40,896 bases of DNA from Chloroflexota bacterium (GTDB lineage Bacteria; Chloroflexota; UBA6077; FW602-bin22; CADDYW01), in NCBI GenBank assembly GCA_902810745.1, contig CADDYW010000032.1:1-40896 (forward strand), in the 5' to 3' direction. The translations under genes and the position numbers were made by a program. Each line of letters opens with the position of its first letter. Position 1 is the stretch's first letter. The notes under the pieces are model-generated. The model did not search any database and had not been told where the DNA came from. It worked only from the letters and a program-made list of their open reading frames with translations. Of the stretch, positions 7,559 to 17,826 are shown one piece after another.

Positions 7559-9163
7559 GTGCAAATCTCGCGTCGTGACCTTCTGCGTGGTAGCCTGACC
7601 GCGCTGGGCCTCCTCGCGACACCGGTCTCCCAGCTCCGTGCAACGGCCGAGCCCGCCGTGCCCGCGCGGATTCGGGCGGTCGGCTGGACCGACCGTGGAC
7701 CAGCCGGGCAGCGTGAAGCGGCCGGGGCGCACGGGCAGCAGTACCTGTCGCCGGTCTTCCGCGCTCCCTATCCGATCAACGCTATTGGCTCCTTCTGGAT
7801 GGGAGCGATCGAGGGATTCGCGATTCGGCACAGTACCGATGGCGTTGCTTGGAGCGACTGGCAGATGGTCACGTTCCACCAGAATCACCTCCGCCCACCG
7901 GATCCCGCGGGTCGGCAGTTTGGCGATCTGATCATCGCGCCCGATACCCGATACGTACAGTATCGGCTGACGCTCCGACCGGGGGCCACCCCGGATCAGG
8001 TCACGCTGGAGCTCATCGACAGCGCGCAGGGCCCCTCGATCACCACGTCGCCGCTCGAACGCGCGTCGTCGAACCTTCAGACTGTACCCATTCTTAGCCG
8101 GGCCGACTGGGGGTGTGACGAGAGTCTTCGGTACGACTCGAACGGCAACCTGATCTGGCCGCTCGAATATCGAACGATTCAGAAGACGATCGTTCATCAC
8201 ACCGCGACCGCGAACTTTGAGAGCGATCCCGCGGCGACCGTGCGAGCGATCTACTATTACCACGCGGTCACGCTGGGCTGGGGCGACATCGGCTACAACT
8301 ATCTGATCGACTGGCGTGGCAACGTCTATGAAGGACGCTACGGTGGCGACAAGGTCGTCGGAGGGCATGCCTACTCATACGCACGAAAGCTAACGTTCAA
8401 CTACGGCAGCATGGGGATCGGGAACCTGGGGACGTTCACGACGACGTCGCCGACCACCGCGATGCGCCAATCACTCGCGCGTCTAATCGCCTGGAAGGCG
8501 CAGTACGTCGACCCGCACGGTCGTACGTACTTCATGGCCGACTATCTGCCGAATCTGATGGGACACCGCGATGCGGTGAACACGCCGCAAGATTACGAGA
8601 CGGAATGCCCGGGCGACGCTCTGGAGGAGCTGCTACCAGGCATCCGGGGCGACGTGCTGTGGAACATGGGTGGGCTGGTTCCGACACCGAACGGTACGAT
8701 CATCTCGGCAACGATCGGCAGTCTCGTGACGCCAGGCGGGGCGCTGCCCGTGCAGTTCGTCGTCAAGAACACGGGAAGCGGCGTCATGGCAACTGAGAAT
8801 CCCGGGCAGCTTCAGCCTGAAGGGTCGAGCGCACCGGGCACGTTTTTTGTCTATAATGAAGGCGACACCTACGCTGACCGCGGTTACCCGGAGATCACGT
8901 GGGCCTGGCGCGTCGGCGTCGATTACGATGGCAATAGCACCGGTCGCGATCATCCGTACCGCTGGGGCTTACCAGACGCGCTGAACCCTGGCGATACCGC
9001 CACGATCAACGGGCAGATCATTCTCACCTCGAGTGGGACCCGCCGTTACTGGGCCGGGCTGGTGCAGGAAAGTGTGGCATGGGTCCAGGACGGTATTGCC
9101 ACGACGAACGTGGTGGTCAAGGATCTCCCCTATCACTCCTACGTGCCTTTCGTCCGGCGCTGA
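7559..9163 (+). CDS. Exported N-acetylmuramoyl-L-alanine amidase (PGRP/amidase-2 fold)
   Basis: Zinc amidase predicted to cleave the MurNAc-L-Ala bond of peptidoglycan, 534 residues from GTG 7559. That start has AGGTG six bases upstream; the in-frame GTG at 7541 sits at the predicted transcription start. The N-terminus is a Tat signal (ISRRDLL plus a hydrophobic run to about residue 25). Residues 40-160 form a beta-rich domain. The PGRP-like domain spans about 177-360: ILSRADWGCDE, IVHHTAT (zinc His213 or 214), GWGDIGYNYLID, GNVYEGR, GHRD (His336) and TECPGD (Cys350). The last 150 residues look like an immunoglobulin-like domain (LPVQFVVKNTGSG), perhaps for wall binding. Tat export suggests folding before secretion. 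Confidence 0.9.
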   Translation: MQISRRDLLRGSLTALGLLATPVSQLRATAEPAVPARIRAVGWTDRGPAGQREAAGAHGQQYLSPVFRAPYPINAIGSFWMGAIEGFAIRHSTDGVAWSDWQMVTFHQNHLRPPDPAGRQFGDLIIAPDTRYVQYRLTLRPGATPDQVTLELIDSAQGPSITTSPLERASSNLQTVPILSRADWGCDESLRYDSNGNLIWPLEYRTIQKTIVHHTATANFESDPAATVRAIYYYHAVTLGWGDIGYNYLIDWRGNVYEGRYGGDKVVGGHAYSYARKLTFNYGSMGIGNLGTFTTTSPTTAMRQSLARLIAWKAQYVDPHGRTYFMADYLPNLMGHRDAVNTPQDYETECPGDALEELLPGIRGDVLWNMGGLVPTPNGTIISATIGSLVTPGGALPVQFVVKNTGSGVMATENPGQLQPEGSSAPGTFFVYNEGDTYADRGYPEITWAWRVGVDYDGNSTGRDHPYRWGLPDALNPGDTATINGQIILTSSGTRRYWAGLVQESVAWVQDGIATTNVVVKDLPYHSYVPFVRR

Positions 9164-10038
9164 GGCCGCTGGCCTCGCCCCCGCTCTCGTTTCTATTCAG
9201 CTTCGGTGCGGCCGCGGCGGGACTCGTCGGCTACTACTCCCACTGGGTCGAGCCTTTCTGGCTCGACGTCGTGCGCCCGATCGTCGCGATCCCCGGACTT
9301 CCCGAGGCGCTCGACGGTGTAATCGTCGCGCAGCTTTCGGATTTTCACCTTCACTGCGATGCCGGTCGGGATGGCTCGGTCGCACGTGCCATCGCCGTCT
9401 GCAACGCGGAGCGGCCCGACGTCGTCGTGCTCACCGGCGACTACCTGGGAGGACGTCAGGCCCTCCCGTATCTGTTCGAGACACTCCGCGCGCTCAAAGT
9501 GCGGCCGGTCTTCGCAGTGCTCGGCAATCACGACTACCGTTTCGGACCGAAATGGCGTCGACGCCTCGAAGCGTGCTTCTCCGACCTCGGGATCGACCTG
9601 CTCGACAATCGCGCCGCCTTCTTCGAGCGAGATGGAGCGCGGCTCTGGTTCGTGGGCGTTGGCGATGGCTTTACGAGCCACGATCGACTGGATGATGCCC
9701 TGAAAGGGCTTGGCGCGGGCGATCGTCCGCGGGTTCTCCTGTCGCACTATCCTGACCTGATCGAGGATCTACCGACCGGTCAGTTCGATCTCGCGCTGTC
9801 GGGGCACAGTCACGGCGCGCAGATTCACCTGCCCCTCCTCGCCAGGATCGCTCTGCGGCGCTCCGAGACCACCTATGATCGCGGCTTCTACCGGATTCAC
9901 GGCGTCCCGCTGTACGTGAACCGTGGACTGGGCACGAGTGGCCGCCGCTTGCGGCTGCTCTCGCGCCCGGAGCTGACCCTGTTCACCTTGCGTTGCCCGG
10001 AGCGCTATGCCGCGGGTGGCGCTACCGGACCCGCGTGA
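9079..10038 (+). CDS. Membrane-anchored metallophosphoesterase
   Basis: Calcineurin-like phosphoesterase of about 319 residues. Metal and catalytic motifs are complete: LSDFHLH (Asp88, His90), LTGDYLGG (Asp121), LGNHDYRF (Asn150, His151), LLSHYPD and ALSGHSHGAQ. A hydrophobic segment at about 34-52 probably anchors it, with the catalytic domain outside, as in YkuE/YaeI-like enzymes. These are often tied to lipid or wall-precursor phosphates, but the substrate is unknown here. The only ATG (9079) has GGAAAG seven bases upstream and lies inside the amidase gene, giving an 85-nt out-of-frame overlap that implies translational coupling. No ATG, GTG or TTG alternative was found after the amidase stop. 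Confidence 0.85.
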   Translation: MGPGRYCHDERGGQGSPLSLLRAFRPALRPLASPPLSFLFSFGAAAAGLVGYYSHWVEPFWLDVVRPIVAIPGLPEALDGVIVAQLSDFHLHCDAGRDGSVARAIAVCNAERPDVVVLTGDYLGGRQALPYLFETLRALKVRPVFAVLGNHDYRFGPKWRRRLEACFSDLGIDLLDNRAAFFERDGARLWFVGVGDGFTSHDRLDDALKGLGAGDRPRVLLSHYPDLIEDLPTGQFDLALSGHSHGAQIHLPLLARIALRRSETTYDRGFYRIHGVPLYVNRGLGTSGRRLRLLSRPELTLFTLRCPERYAAGGATGPA

Positions 10039-11165
10039 GCCTGGGCGGCCGTCAGCACCAGGGCGCCGAGCCCCAGCACCGTCGCGACGAGCCCGACGAG
10101 CGCGCCGACGACTGGTATCAGGCCGAGGAGCAGCAGGGTGATCAGACCGGTCAGGAGGGCGACGACGAGCCCACGGTCGGTTCTGCCGATACGCTCCAGG
10201 ATCCAGCAGCCTACGAAGACACTGCTCACGACGTAGGCAACGACGAGGGCAATTGCCTCGATTGCGAGGAGGATCAAGGCGAGCCACCAGCCTCCGACGA
10301 GCAGCCCGAGGAGAAAGACGAGAAGCGCCAGGACCGGTACGCCGACCAGAAGCGCGAAGCCAATGCCGAGGCTGGCCCACGGCGATACGCGGACGGTAGC
10401 CAGGGTTCGGCTCGTGAAGCGGGGGAATAGCAGGACGAGCAGGAGCCCCAGCGCAAACAGTCCGACCAGCGTGCGCACCCAGCCGAGAATGATCTCTCCG
10501 ATCTGATCGATTGGGCTCGTCGGTCGCGGTGCCGGGGGCGCTCGACGCTCGATCCGTCCGCGCACCGTCGCACCCGGGGCGATCGTCGCTTGCCCAGGGC
10601 TCGTGTAGATAAGGTTTCCGGCAATCGCGGCACGGTCGGTCAGGTGAAGCGTTTGGACGCTGGCTTCCACGTTGCCGCCCACGCGGCCTCCAAGCGTGAG
10701 ATCGGTTGCCGTCACGCGGACGTCGCGTCCAACCAATCCGTCGACGGCCACTGAATTCCCCCCGACGAGTAGATCGCGGCCAATGCTGCCCGCCGGAGTG
10801 ATGGCGACAGTGCCGCCTGCGGCCAGCACATCCTTGGCAACCGGTCCACGGATCGTGACCGTCCCACCGGCAGTGCGGACGCTGCCACGCACGGTTCCGC
10901 CGACATCGACATTCCCCCCGGCGGCGATCACGTCGCCCGCGACGGTTCCGGTGATCGTGATCGTTCCTGCGAATGCGACCACGTCTCCGTTGACCGTTCC
11001 CTGGATGTTGATCTCGTTGCCCGACACGTACAGATCGTCGTTGACGATCTCAGTGGGGCCGACGGTGACCGTTGCTCCGCTACGGAGATCAGCCGCTTCG
11101 AGGGGGACGGGGAAGAGTGTCAGGAGAAGCACGATCACGATCAGGAGAAGGCGCGCGGCTCTCAC
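10005..11165 (-). CDS. Secreted beta-solenoid (polymer-forming, bactofilin-like) protein with C-terminal membrane domain
   Basis: 386 residues from GTG 11165, chosen because GGAGCAGGACC lies just upstream and the protein then starts with a clean signal peptide (MRAARLLLIVIVLLL... PLEAAD). Residues 30-205 are a beta-solenoid of short Gly/Val repeats (INIQGTVNGDVVAFAG, ITGTVAGDVIAAGG, VDVGGTVRGSVRTAGG), the pattern of polymer-forming cytoskeletal domains. A Pro-rich linker (RRAPPAPRPTSP) leads to four or more hydrophobic helices (about 225-375). Bactofilins are cytosolic; here the signal peptide puts the solenoid outside, so an envelope scaffold is more likely. Its last 34 nt overlap the end of the convergent phosphoesterase gene. 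A longer frame from 11300 is possible but adds charged residues before the signal. Confidence 0.8.
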   Translation of the reverse strand: MRAARLLLIVIVLLLTLFPVPLEAADLRSGATVTVGPTEIVNDDLYVSGNEINIQGTVNGDVVAFAGTITITGTVAGDVIAAGGNVDVGGTVRGSVRTAGGTVTIRGPVAKDVLAAGGTVAITPAGSIGRDLLVGGNSVAVDGLVGRDVRVTATDLTLGGRVGGNVEASVQTLHLTDRAAIAGNLIYTSPGQATIAPGATVRGRIERRAPPAPRPTSPIDQIGEIILGWVRTLVGLFALGLLLVLLFPRFTSRTLATVRVSPWASLGIGFALLVGVPVLALLVFLLGLLVGGWWLALILLAIEAIALVVAYVVSSVFVGCWILERIGRTDRGLVVALLTGLITLLLLGLIPVVGALVGLVATVLGLGALVLTAAQAHAGPVAPPAA

Positions 11166-11312
11166 GGTCCTGCTCCGGCGATTGCGTTGCGAGGTCCGAT
11201 AACCGCGCGAGGCAGCGGTTACGAAACGCTCGTGGGGACGTCCTCGCAGGAAGTCTGCCATGGGTTTTCTTCGTCGCACGTCAGGGTGGATGGGGCTCAC
11301 CTCGGAACCCGT

Positions 11313-13394
<2,082 letters not shown>

Positions 13395-13752
13395 GGGGGA
13401 CTCTTCTCCGGCTCTCGCTGCCTGGTGCCAACGACATCGTCGCTTCAGTCTTCTAGTAGAGTATAACAGGGCGTTAGGCGAACAACGCAAAGCGCCGGGC
13501 AGGCGTGGGTGGTGACGGGGCGCCGTGCCCCACGCCAACGCCGCGCCGGGTGGCACGCCTCACTGTTCCACCAACGAAGACGTCAGGAGAATTTTTCCCG
13601 TGGCTTCGACCCATCCCTTTTCGCTCGACGCACGGTTACACTATTGCCCCGCCAACGGAGATATGATGCGTCCACCCATCAATTTCTGCTTGACGCACCA
13701 CTATACGCCTGGCGCGCTCACAGACGAAACGCGTCGCGAAAGGAGAATACGC
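13395..13752. other. Divergent intergenic region between the metal ATPase and the SelA-like gene
   Basis: 358 bp without a convincing gene. It holds the ATPase -10 (13460-13465) and, on the plus strand, TACACT near 13638 as a weak -10 candidate for the SelA-like gene. TTGACG (13690-13695) has no matching -10 at 17 bp. No further structure was recognised. Confidence 0.4.
13460..13465 (-). promoter_or_regulatory. -10 element for the metal ATPase gene
   Basis: On the minus strand TATACT sits 66 bp before GTG 13394. No clear -35 lies at 17 bp; TTGCGT lies at about 19 bp. The element also argues against a start further upstream. Confidence 0.4.
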
Positions 13753-14889
13753 GTGGGAATCTACGAAGACCTTGGAGTCAGGCGCCTGATCAATGCCTGG
13801 GGAAGCGTGACGATTCTCGGCGGATCGCTCATGCCCGAGCCGGTCCTCGCGGCGATGCGGGAGGCCGCGGGCTCCTTCGTCACGCTCCGCGAGCTGCAGG
13901 ATCGCGCCGGCACCAGAATTGCCGAGCTCGTCGGTGTCGAGGCGGCGCTGATCTCGTCGGGCGCGGCGGGTGGCATCACCCTCGCCGCCGCGGCCTGCAT
14001 CACCGGAACCGATCAGGATCGAATTCACCGGCTGCCCGACACCGACGGTCTGGCGAACGAGATTGTCGTGGCGCAGTCCGGTCGCCCCAACTACATGTAC
14101 CAGGCCGCGGAGCACGTCGGCGCGCGCCTTGTCCAGGTTGGTAGCGCGGACCGCCTCACCCCGGACGACTTTGCCGCGGCGATCGGCCCGCGAACGGCGG
14201 CGGTCCTCTTGATCGTGGCAACGCTCGATCACCAGCAGCTGCGGTCGCCCGCTGTGACCGCGACGATCGAGAACGTATCGGCAGTCGCGCATCGGGCTGG
14301 CGTACCAGTTATCGTCGACGCCGCGGCCGAGCTCCCCCCGTCCGCGAACTTCCGGGCTTTCCTCGAGCAGGGCGCCGACCTGGCGATCTTCAGCGGCGGG
14401 AAGGCGCTGCGGGGACCGCAATCGACCGGCCTGATCCTTGGGCAACGCGATCTGATCGAAGCGGCCGCGCTCAACAACAACCCGAACTCCGCGATCGGTC
14501 GCCCGATGAAGGTGGGAAAAGAGGAGATCGCCGGGCTCGTCAAAGCGGTCGAGCTTTACGTCCAGCGGGACGAGGAGGCGGAGCTGGCGCGGTGGAACGC
14601 GGTGGCAGGGCGCGTCGCCGAGCGACTGGCCGGCCTGCCCGGCGTTCATGGCGAAGTCGTCGTGTCGGGGATGTATGCTCGTCCGCCGATCACGCCGGTC
14701 TGCCTGGTGCACCTCGACCGGAACGTCCTCGGCCTCTCCCATGACGAGGTTCACCGCAGGCTGCTTGAGGGCGAGCCGGGCGTCGGCGTCGGTCGGTTCG
14801 ACGGTGGACTGATCGTCAATCCGATGATGCTCGCCGACGGGGAAGAGGAGATTGTCGCCAGGCGCATCAGAGAGGTGCTCTCGGCATAA
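13753..14889 (+). CDS. SelA-like PLP-dependent enzyme (COG1921 family)
   Basis: Fold-type I PLP enzyme of 378 residues from GTG 13753, which follows AAAGGAGAATACGC. The SelA-like N-terminus (GIYEDLGVRRLINAWGSVT) is characteristic. VIVDAAAELPP holds the Asp189 that pairs with the PLP ring nitrogen, and the Schiff-base lysine is Lys217 in FSGGKALRGPQ. The family includes selenocysteine synthase and enzymes such as D-glucosaminate-6-phosphate ammonia-lyase. At 378 residues it lacks the longer N-terminal tRNA-binding region of bacterial SelA, and no selB or tRNA-Sec is nearby, so a metabolic lyase or aldolase is likelier. Its substrate is unknown. Confidence 0.85.
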   Translation: MGIYEDLGVRRLINAWGSVTILGGSLMPEPVLAAMREAAGSFVTLRELQDRAGTRIAELVGVEAALISSGAAGGITLAAAACITGTDQDRIHRLPDTDGLANEIVVAQSGRPNYMYQAAEHVGARLVQVGSADRLTPDDFAAAIGPRTAAVLLIVATLDHQQLRSPAVTATIENVSAVAHRAGVPVIVDAAAELPPSANFRAFLEQGADLAIFSGGKALRGPQSTGLILGQRDLIEAAALNNNPNSAIGRPMKVGKEEIAGLVKAVELYVQRDEEAELARWNAVAGRVAERLAGLPGVHGEVVVSGMYARPPITPVCLVHLDRNVLGLSHDEVHRRLLEGEPGVGVGRFDGGLIVNPMMLADGEEEIVARRIREVLSA

Positions 14890-15067
14890 GCGGCCAGCGG
14901 AGCCCTGCTTGTCGCCGGGTGGTTCGAACTCGGCGCGTAGCTGATCCCGGCGCGGGCGTGAAGAGCACGACCTGCAACGCGAGGACCGGGCGATGGTGAA
15001 ACGTGGCGATGCCGCTCTCCGCGTCCCCGTTCGCGTCTCGCCCGGTGGCGCCTGCTGCCTCTTGCGG

Positions 15068-15096
15068 TTGACGTGTGCCGACACGTCCCTGATAAT
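15068..15096 (+). promoter_or_regulatory. Sigma-70 promoter with an operator-like palindrome in its spacer
   Basis: TTGACG (15068-15073) and GATAAT (15091-15096) are separated by exactly 17 bp. An inverted repeat ACGTGT-GCCG-ACACGT (15071-15086) lies across the -35 edge and spacer, where a repressor would block polymerase. Transcription would start near 15103, about 38 nt before the cyclophilin start. Confidence 0.65.
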
Positions 15097-15140
15097 GCTA
15101 ACAGGATTTTGGCCGAAAGCAGTAGGTGCCGAACCGGGCA

Positions 15141-15779
15141 ATGCACATACGCCGACACTGGGTGATCGCATCCCTGATGCTGATGCTCAGCTTGATCGCC
15201 TGTCAGACGACCGTGTCGCCGCGACCCACTGCCGCGCCAACCAATGGAGGCAGTTCGGTGGCGAAGCAGTGGAGCTCTCCGCCCGCGATGTCGATCGATC
15301 CGAAAAGGCAGTACACCGCGACGATCAAGACAACGATGGGCGACATGACCGCCGAGTTGTACGCCCAGGATGCTCCGATCACGGTCAATAACTTCATCTT
15401 CCTGGCGAATCAGCACTTCTACGATCACGTCAAGTTTCACCGAATCATCAGGGGCTTCATGGTCCAGACGGGTGATCCCACCGGAACCGGCGCGGGCGGG
15501 CCAGGATACCGCTTTCAGGACGAGAAGGTCACACGCCCGTACACGCGAGGGACTCTCGCGATGGCGAACGCCGGTCCCAACACGAACGGAAGTCAGTTCT
15601 TCATCATGCACCAGGATTATCCGCTGCCGCCGAATTACACGATCTTCGGCAAGCTGACGAGCGGACTGGACGTACTCGACAAGATCGCCAACGTGCCGGT
15701 CACCGCCGGCCGGGGCGGCGAGCAATCCGTGCCGACCGTCGACGTTCGCATCGACAGCATAACGATCACGGAGAAATGA
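15141..15779 (+). CDS. Lipoprotein peptidyl-prolyl cis-trans isomerase (cyclophilin)
   Basis: 212 residues from ATG 15141; GTG 15126 is an in-frame alternative. A lipoprotein signal ends in LIAC with Cys21 as the lipidated residue, then a Pro/Thr/Ser linker to about residue 45. The cyclophilin domain follows: TIKTTMGDMTAELY, FHRIIRGFMVQTGDPTGTGAGG (with the active-site Arg), GTLAMANAGPNTNGSQFFI and YTIFGKLTSGLDVLDKI. It should act outside the membrane on folding of exported proteins. It has its own promoter. Confidence 0.93.
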   Translation: MHIRRHWVIASLMLMLSLIACQTTVSPRPTAAPTNGGSSVAKQWSSPPAMSIDPKRQYTATIKTTMGDMTAELYAQDAPITVNNFIFLANQHFYDHVKFHRIIRGFMVQTGDPTGTGAGGPGYRFQDEKVTRPYTRGTLAMANAGPNTNGSQFFIMHQDYPLPPNYTIFGKLTSGLDVLDKIANVPVTAGRGGEQSVPTVDVRIDSITITEK

Positions 15780-15839
15780 GGTGCGGACAGACTCGAGCGA
15801 CCGAACGCTCGAGGCGTGGATCATCAGGCGGAGTCGGTG

Positions 15840-16559
15840 ATGAAGCCAGTATCCATCATGTGGACGCAGGGGGTGGAGACTGCCGAGGCCCAGCTCGTCG
15901 TCACGGCGGTCCGTGATTTCCTGCGGCTGGTATATGCAATCGGCCACGAAGCCGGTCTTGCGCTACCGCCGACGACAATTCGACCGTTCGGGACGTGGTA
16001 TATCCCCTCGCGTCCAGAAGGAAGTCCGTACTGGGGAACGCACTGGTACGTCGAGAATAGTTTCGACTCGACGCGCCAGCAGGTGATTGGCACGCGATTT
16101 CTCGACCTGGTGCGCGACGAGCCCTGGCAGAAGTCGAATCCGCACTGGGACGTCGCGGTCATCGAGCACGATCTGATCGATGAGATTCCGACCTGTGCCG
16201 ACGAAGATCGCGGCGAGTTCGTGTTTGGGACGACGGTGCCCGAGCTGGCGGCAGTCCTGTCCGTGTATCGTCTCCGTGGACTCGTTCGGGCGGAGCAGCG
16301 CGAGCGCGGGCTTCGACGGCTCGTGCTGCACTACTTCGGACAGATCCTCGGCCTCCCGTCGCGATCACGAGAGAGCGCGATCGTGATGCTGGATGGTCGC
16401 CGCTACTGTACGAATCGCTGCGTGATGCGCCGCGCGGCTACCGTCGAACAGCTCGTTCTCCTGGCAGAGCAGGAACGAGAGGATCAGATCACACTGTGCC
16501 GCGATTGCCGTCGCGACGTGATCGAGGTGACGATCATGCGGGGGCGCTCGCCGAACTGA
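15840..16559 (+). CDS. Archaemetzincin-like protein lacking the HExxH catalytic motif
   Basis: 239 residues; ATG 15840 follows GGCGGAG at good spacing. The architecture follows archaemetzincins: a central DVAVIEHDLIDEI and FVFGTTVPELAAVLSVYRLRG block, then the helix that should carry the zinc motif, then two cysteine pairs (Cys190/Cys194 in YCTNRCVM and Cys220/Cys223 in LCRDC). The zinc helix reads LHYFGQILGLP (164-172), so HExxHxxGL has become HYxxQxxGL: the catalytic Glu and second His are gone, while the first His and GL remain. About 15 extra residues separate it from CxxxCxM. It is probably a non-catalytic homologue. The following gene starts 72 bp downstream on the same strand. Confidence 0.7.
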   Translation: MKPVSIMWTQGVETAEAQLVVTAVRDFLRLVYAIGHEAGLALPPTTIRPFGTWYIPSRPEGSPYWGTHWYVENSFDSTRQQVIGTRFLDLVRDEPWQKSNPHWDVAVIEHDLIDEIPTCADEDRGEFVFGTTVPELAAVLSVYRLRGLVRAEQRERGLRRLVLHYFGQILGLPSRSRESAIVMLDGRRYCTNRCVMRRAATVEQLVLLAEQEREDQITLCRDCRRDVIEVTIMRGRSPN

Positions 16560-16630
16560 GCGATGGCACGGCGTGTGTCACGTGGAGCTGCGCCGGGTCA
16601 TCGGCGAGACGGTGTCCAGGAAGGAGGAAG

Positions 16631-17158
16631 GTGGGACTGGTACGTCTAGCGAGCCGCGCGGTCATCGCCGCTTTCGAGCGCGTAACTGACGTGGAGAACG
16701 CCGCGCTCGACCTGCAAAAGCTGGGGGTGCGAGCGATCGACGTGTCGGTGCTCGGGAAGACAGAGGTCGTGCCACGAATCGTGGTACCGGAGCGGCGTGG
16801 CGGTCTGTTCGGAATCTTCGGCCGGAAGGGTAGCTGGCTCGGTGAATCTCGGATCCTGGAGCGCGCGGGCGTGGGCAAGCTGACCGGAATCGGTCCACTG
16901 ACGGAGGTTCTGGAGGCCTCTCCGAGCACGAGCCTGACCGGCGCGCTGGTGATGCAGGGAATTCCTCAGCTGGATGCGCTGGTCTACGCCGACCTGCTGT
17001 CCTCGGGAAAGATAATCGTCCTGGTCGGCGTGGCCGATCGCAAGGTCGGCGAGCGGATCCGCGAGGTGCTCGAACGTCACGGAGGTCAGGCGGTTGCATA
17101 CTACGCGGGGCGGCCCTACGGCACGGCCTTTCACGGTGTTGGGCCCGGCCTGCGCTGA
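16631..17158 (+). CDS. Protein with a general-stress-protein-17M (YflT)-like domain
   Basis: 175 residues from GTG 16631, directly after AAGGAGGAAG. The N-terminal VIAAFERVTDVENAALDLQKLGVRAIDVSVLG resembles the ferredoxin-like GSP17M/YflT domain. The middle is Gly-rich (RRGGLFGIFGRKGSWLG), and the C-terminal half (GALVMQGIPQLDALVYADLL... KIIVLVGVADRK) ends in a second alpha-beta unit (RIREVLERHGGQAVAYY). No catalytic residues are evident. Proteins of this type are often stress-induced, but the role here is unknown. Confidence 0.6.
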   Translation: MGLVRLASRAVIAAFERVTDVENAALDLQKLGVRAIDVSVLGKTEVVPRIVVPERRGGLFGIFGRKGSWLGESRILERAGVGKLTGIGPLTEVLEASPSTSLTGALVMQGIPQLDALVYADLLSSGKIIVLVGVADRKVGERIREVLERHGGQAVAYYAGRPYGTAFHGVGPGLR

Positions 17159-17289
17159 CCGGGTCGAGCGAGGGATCGCTCGGAGCCCGTGGCCGCGACG
17201 GGACCTTTGTCGAGGGAGACTCTCCACGCGCCGCGGACTCGACGTAAAGAAATCGGTTGTATGAGGCGACGACAACGGAAAGGATCCAC

Positions 17290-17826
17290 GTGGAATTCAG
17301 CTCCTCCGAGACAGTTCTCCGCGATGACGCGTTCCGCCAGGCGCTGATTCGTATCGTTCGATTTTGCGCCCGTCACTGGCTCTTCGCGGCGAACGTCACG
17401 CTGATCGTTTTTTCGACGCTACCGCTGCTTGCTCCGATCCTCGCGGTGCTAGGGTTCGAGGGCGTCGCCAACGTCATCTTCGTTGCCTACTCCCTCACCT
17501 GCCATCAAATGCCCTCGCGCTCGTTCTTTATCTTCGGCCACCAGATGGCGTACTGCGAGCGGAATACCGCCATCTACTTCTCGATGGCACTGGCCGGGCT
17601 CCTGTACGCCTGGCTCCGGCGTCGCGGGCTGCCACCGCTTGCCTGGTACTGGTACGGTCTTCTGATCGCCCCGATGGCGGTCGACGGCTTCACCCAGCTT
17701 TTTGGCTGGCGCGAGAGCACCTGGCTCCTGCGCACGGTCACCGGCACGCTGTTCGGGATCGCCACCATCTGGCTGGCCTTCCCGCGTCTCCAGGAAAGCT
17801 TTGACGACATCGAGAGAGAGCTATGA
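17290..17826 (+). CDS. DUF2085 family integral membrane protein
   Basis: 178 residues from GTG 17290, six bases after AAGGA; an in-frame TTG at 17257 is less likely. Four to five hydrophobic segments surround the family signature LTCHQMPSRSFFIFGHQMAYCERN, whose conserved Cys, His, Gln and Arg face one side of the membrane. Function is unknown. The stop overlaps the apgM start (ATGA at 17823-17826), so the two are translationally coupled. Confidence 0.85.
   Translation: MEFSSSETVLRDDAFRQALIRIVRFCARHWLFAANVTLIVFSTLPLLAPILAVLGFEGVANVIFVAYSLTCHQMPSRSFFIFGHQMAYCERNTAIYFSMALAGLLYAWLRRRGLPPLAWYWYGLLIAPMAVDGFTQLFGWRESTWLLRTVTGTLFGIATIWLAFPRLQESFDDIEREL

Noticed and set aside
14890..15067. tRNA-like GGTTCGAACTC near 14920
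   Set aside because: No acceptor or anticodon stem can be folded around it.
13636..15171. A 511-codon open frame on the minus strand opposite the SelA-like and cyclophilin genes
   Set aside because: Its translation is low-complexity and Arg/Asp-rich, with no domain, and it opposes two clear genes with good motifs; it is a GC-rich shadow frame.
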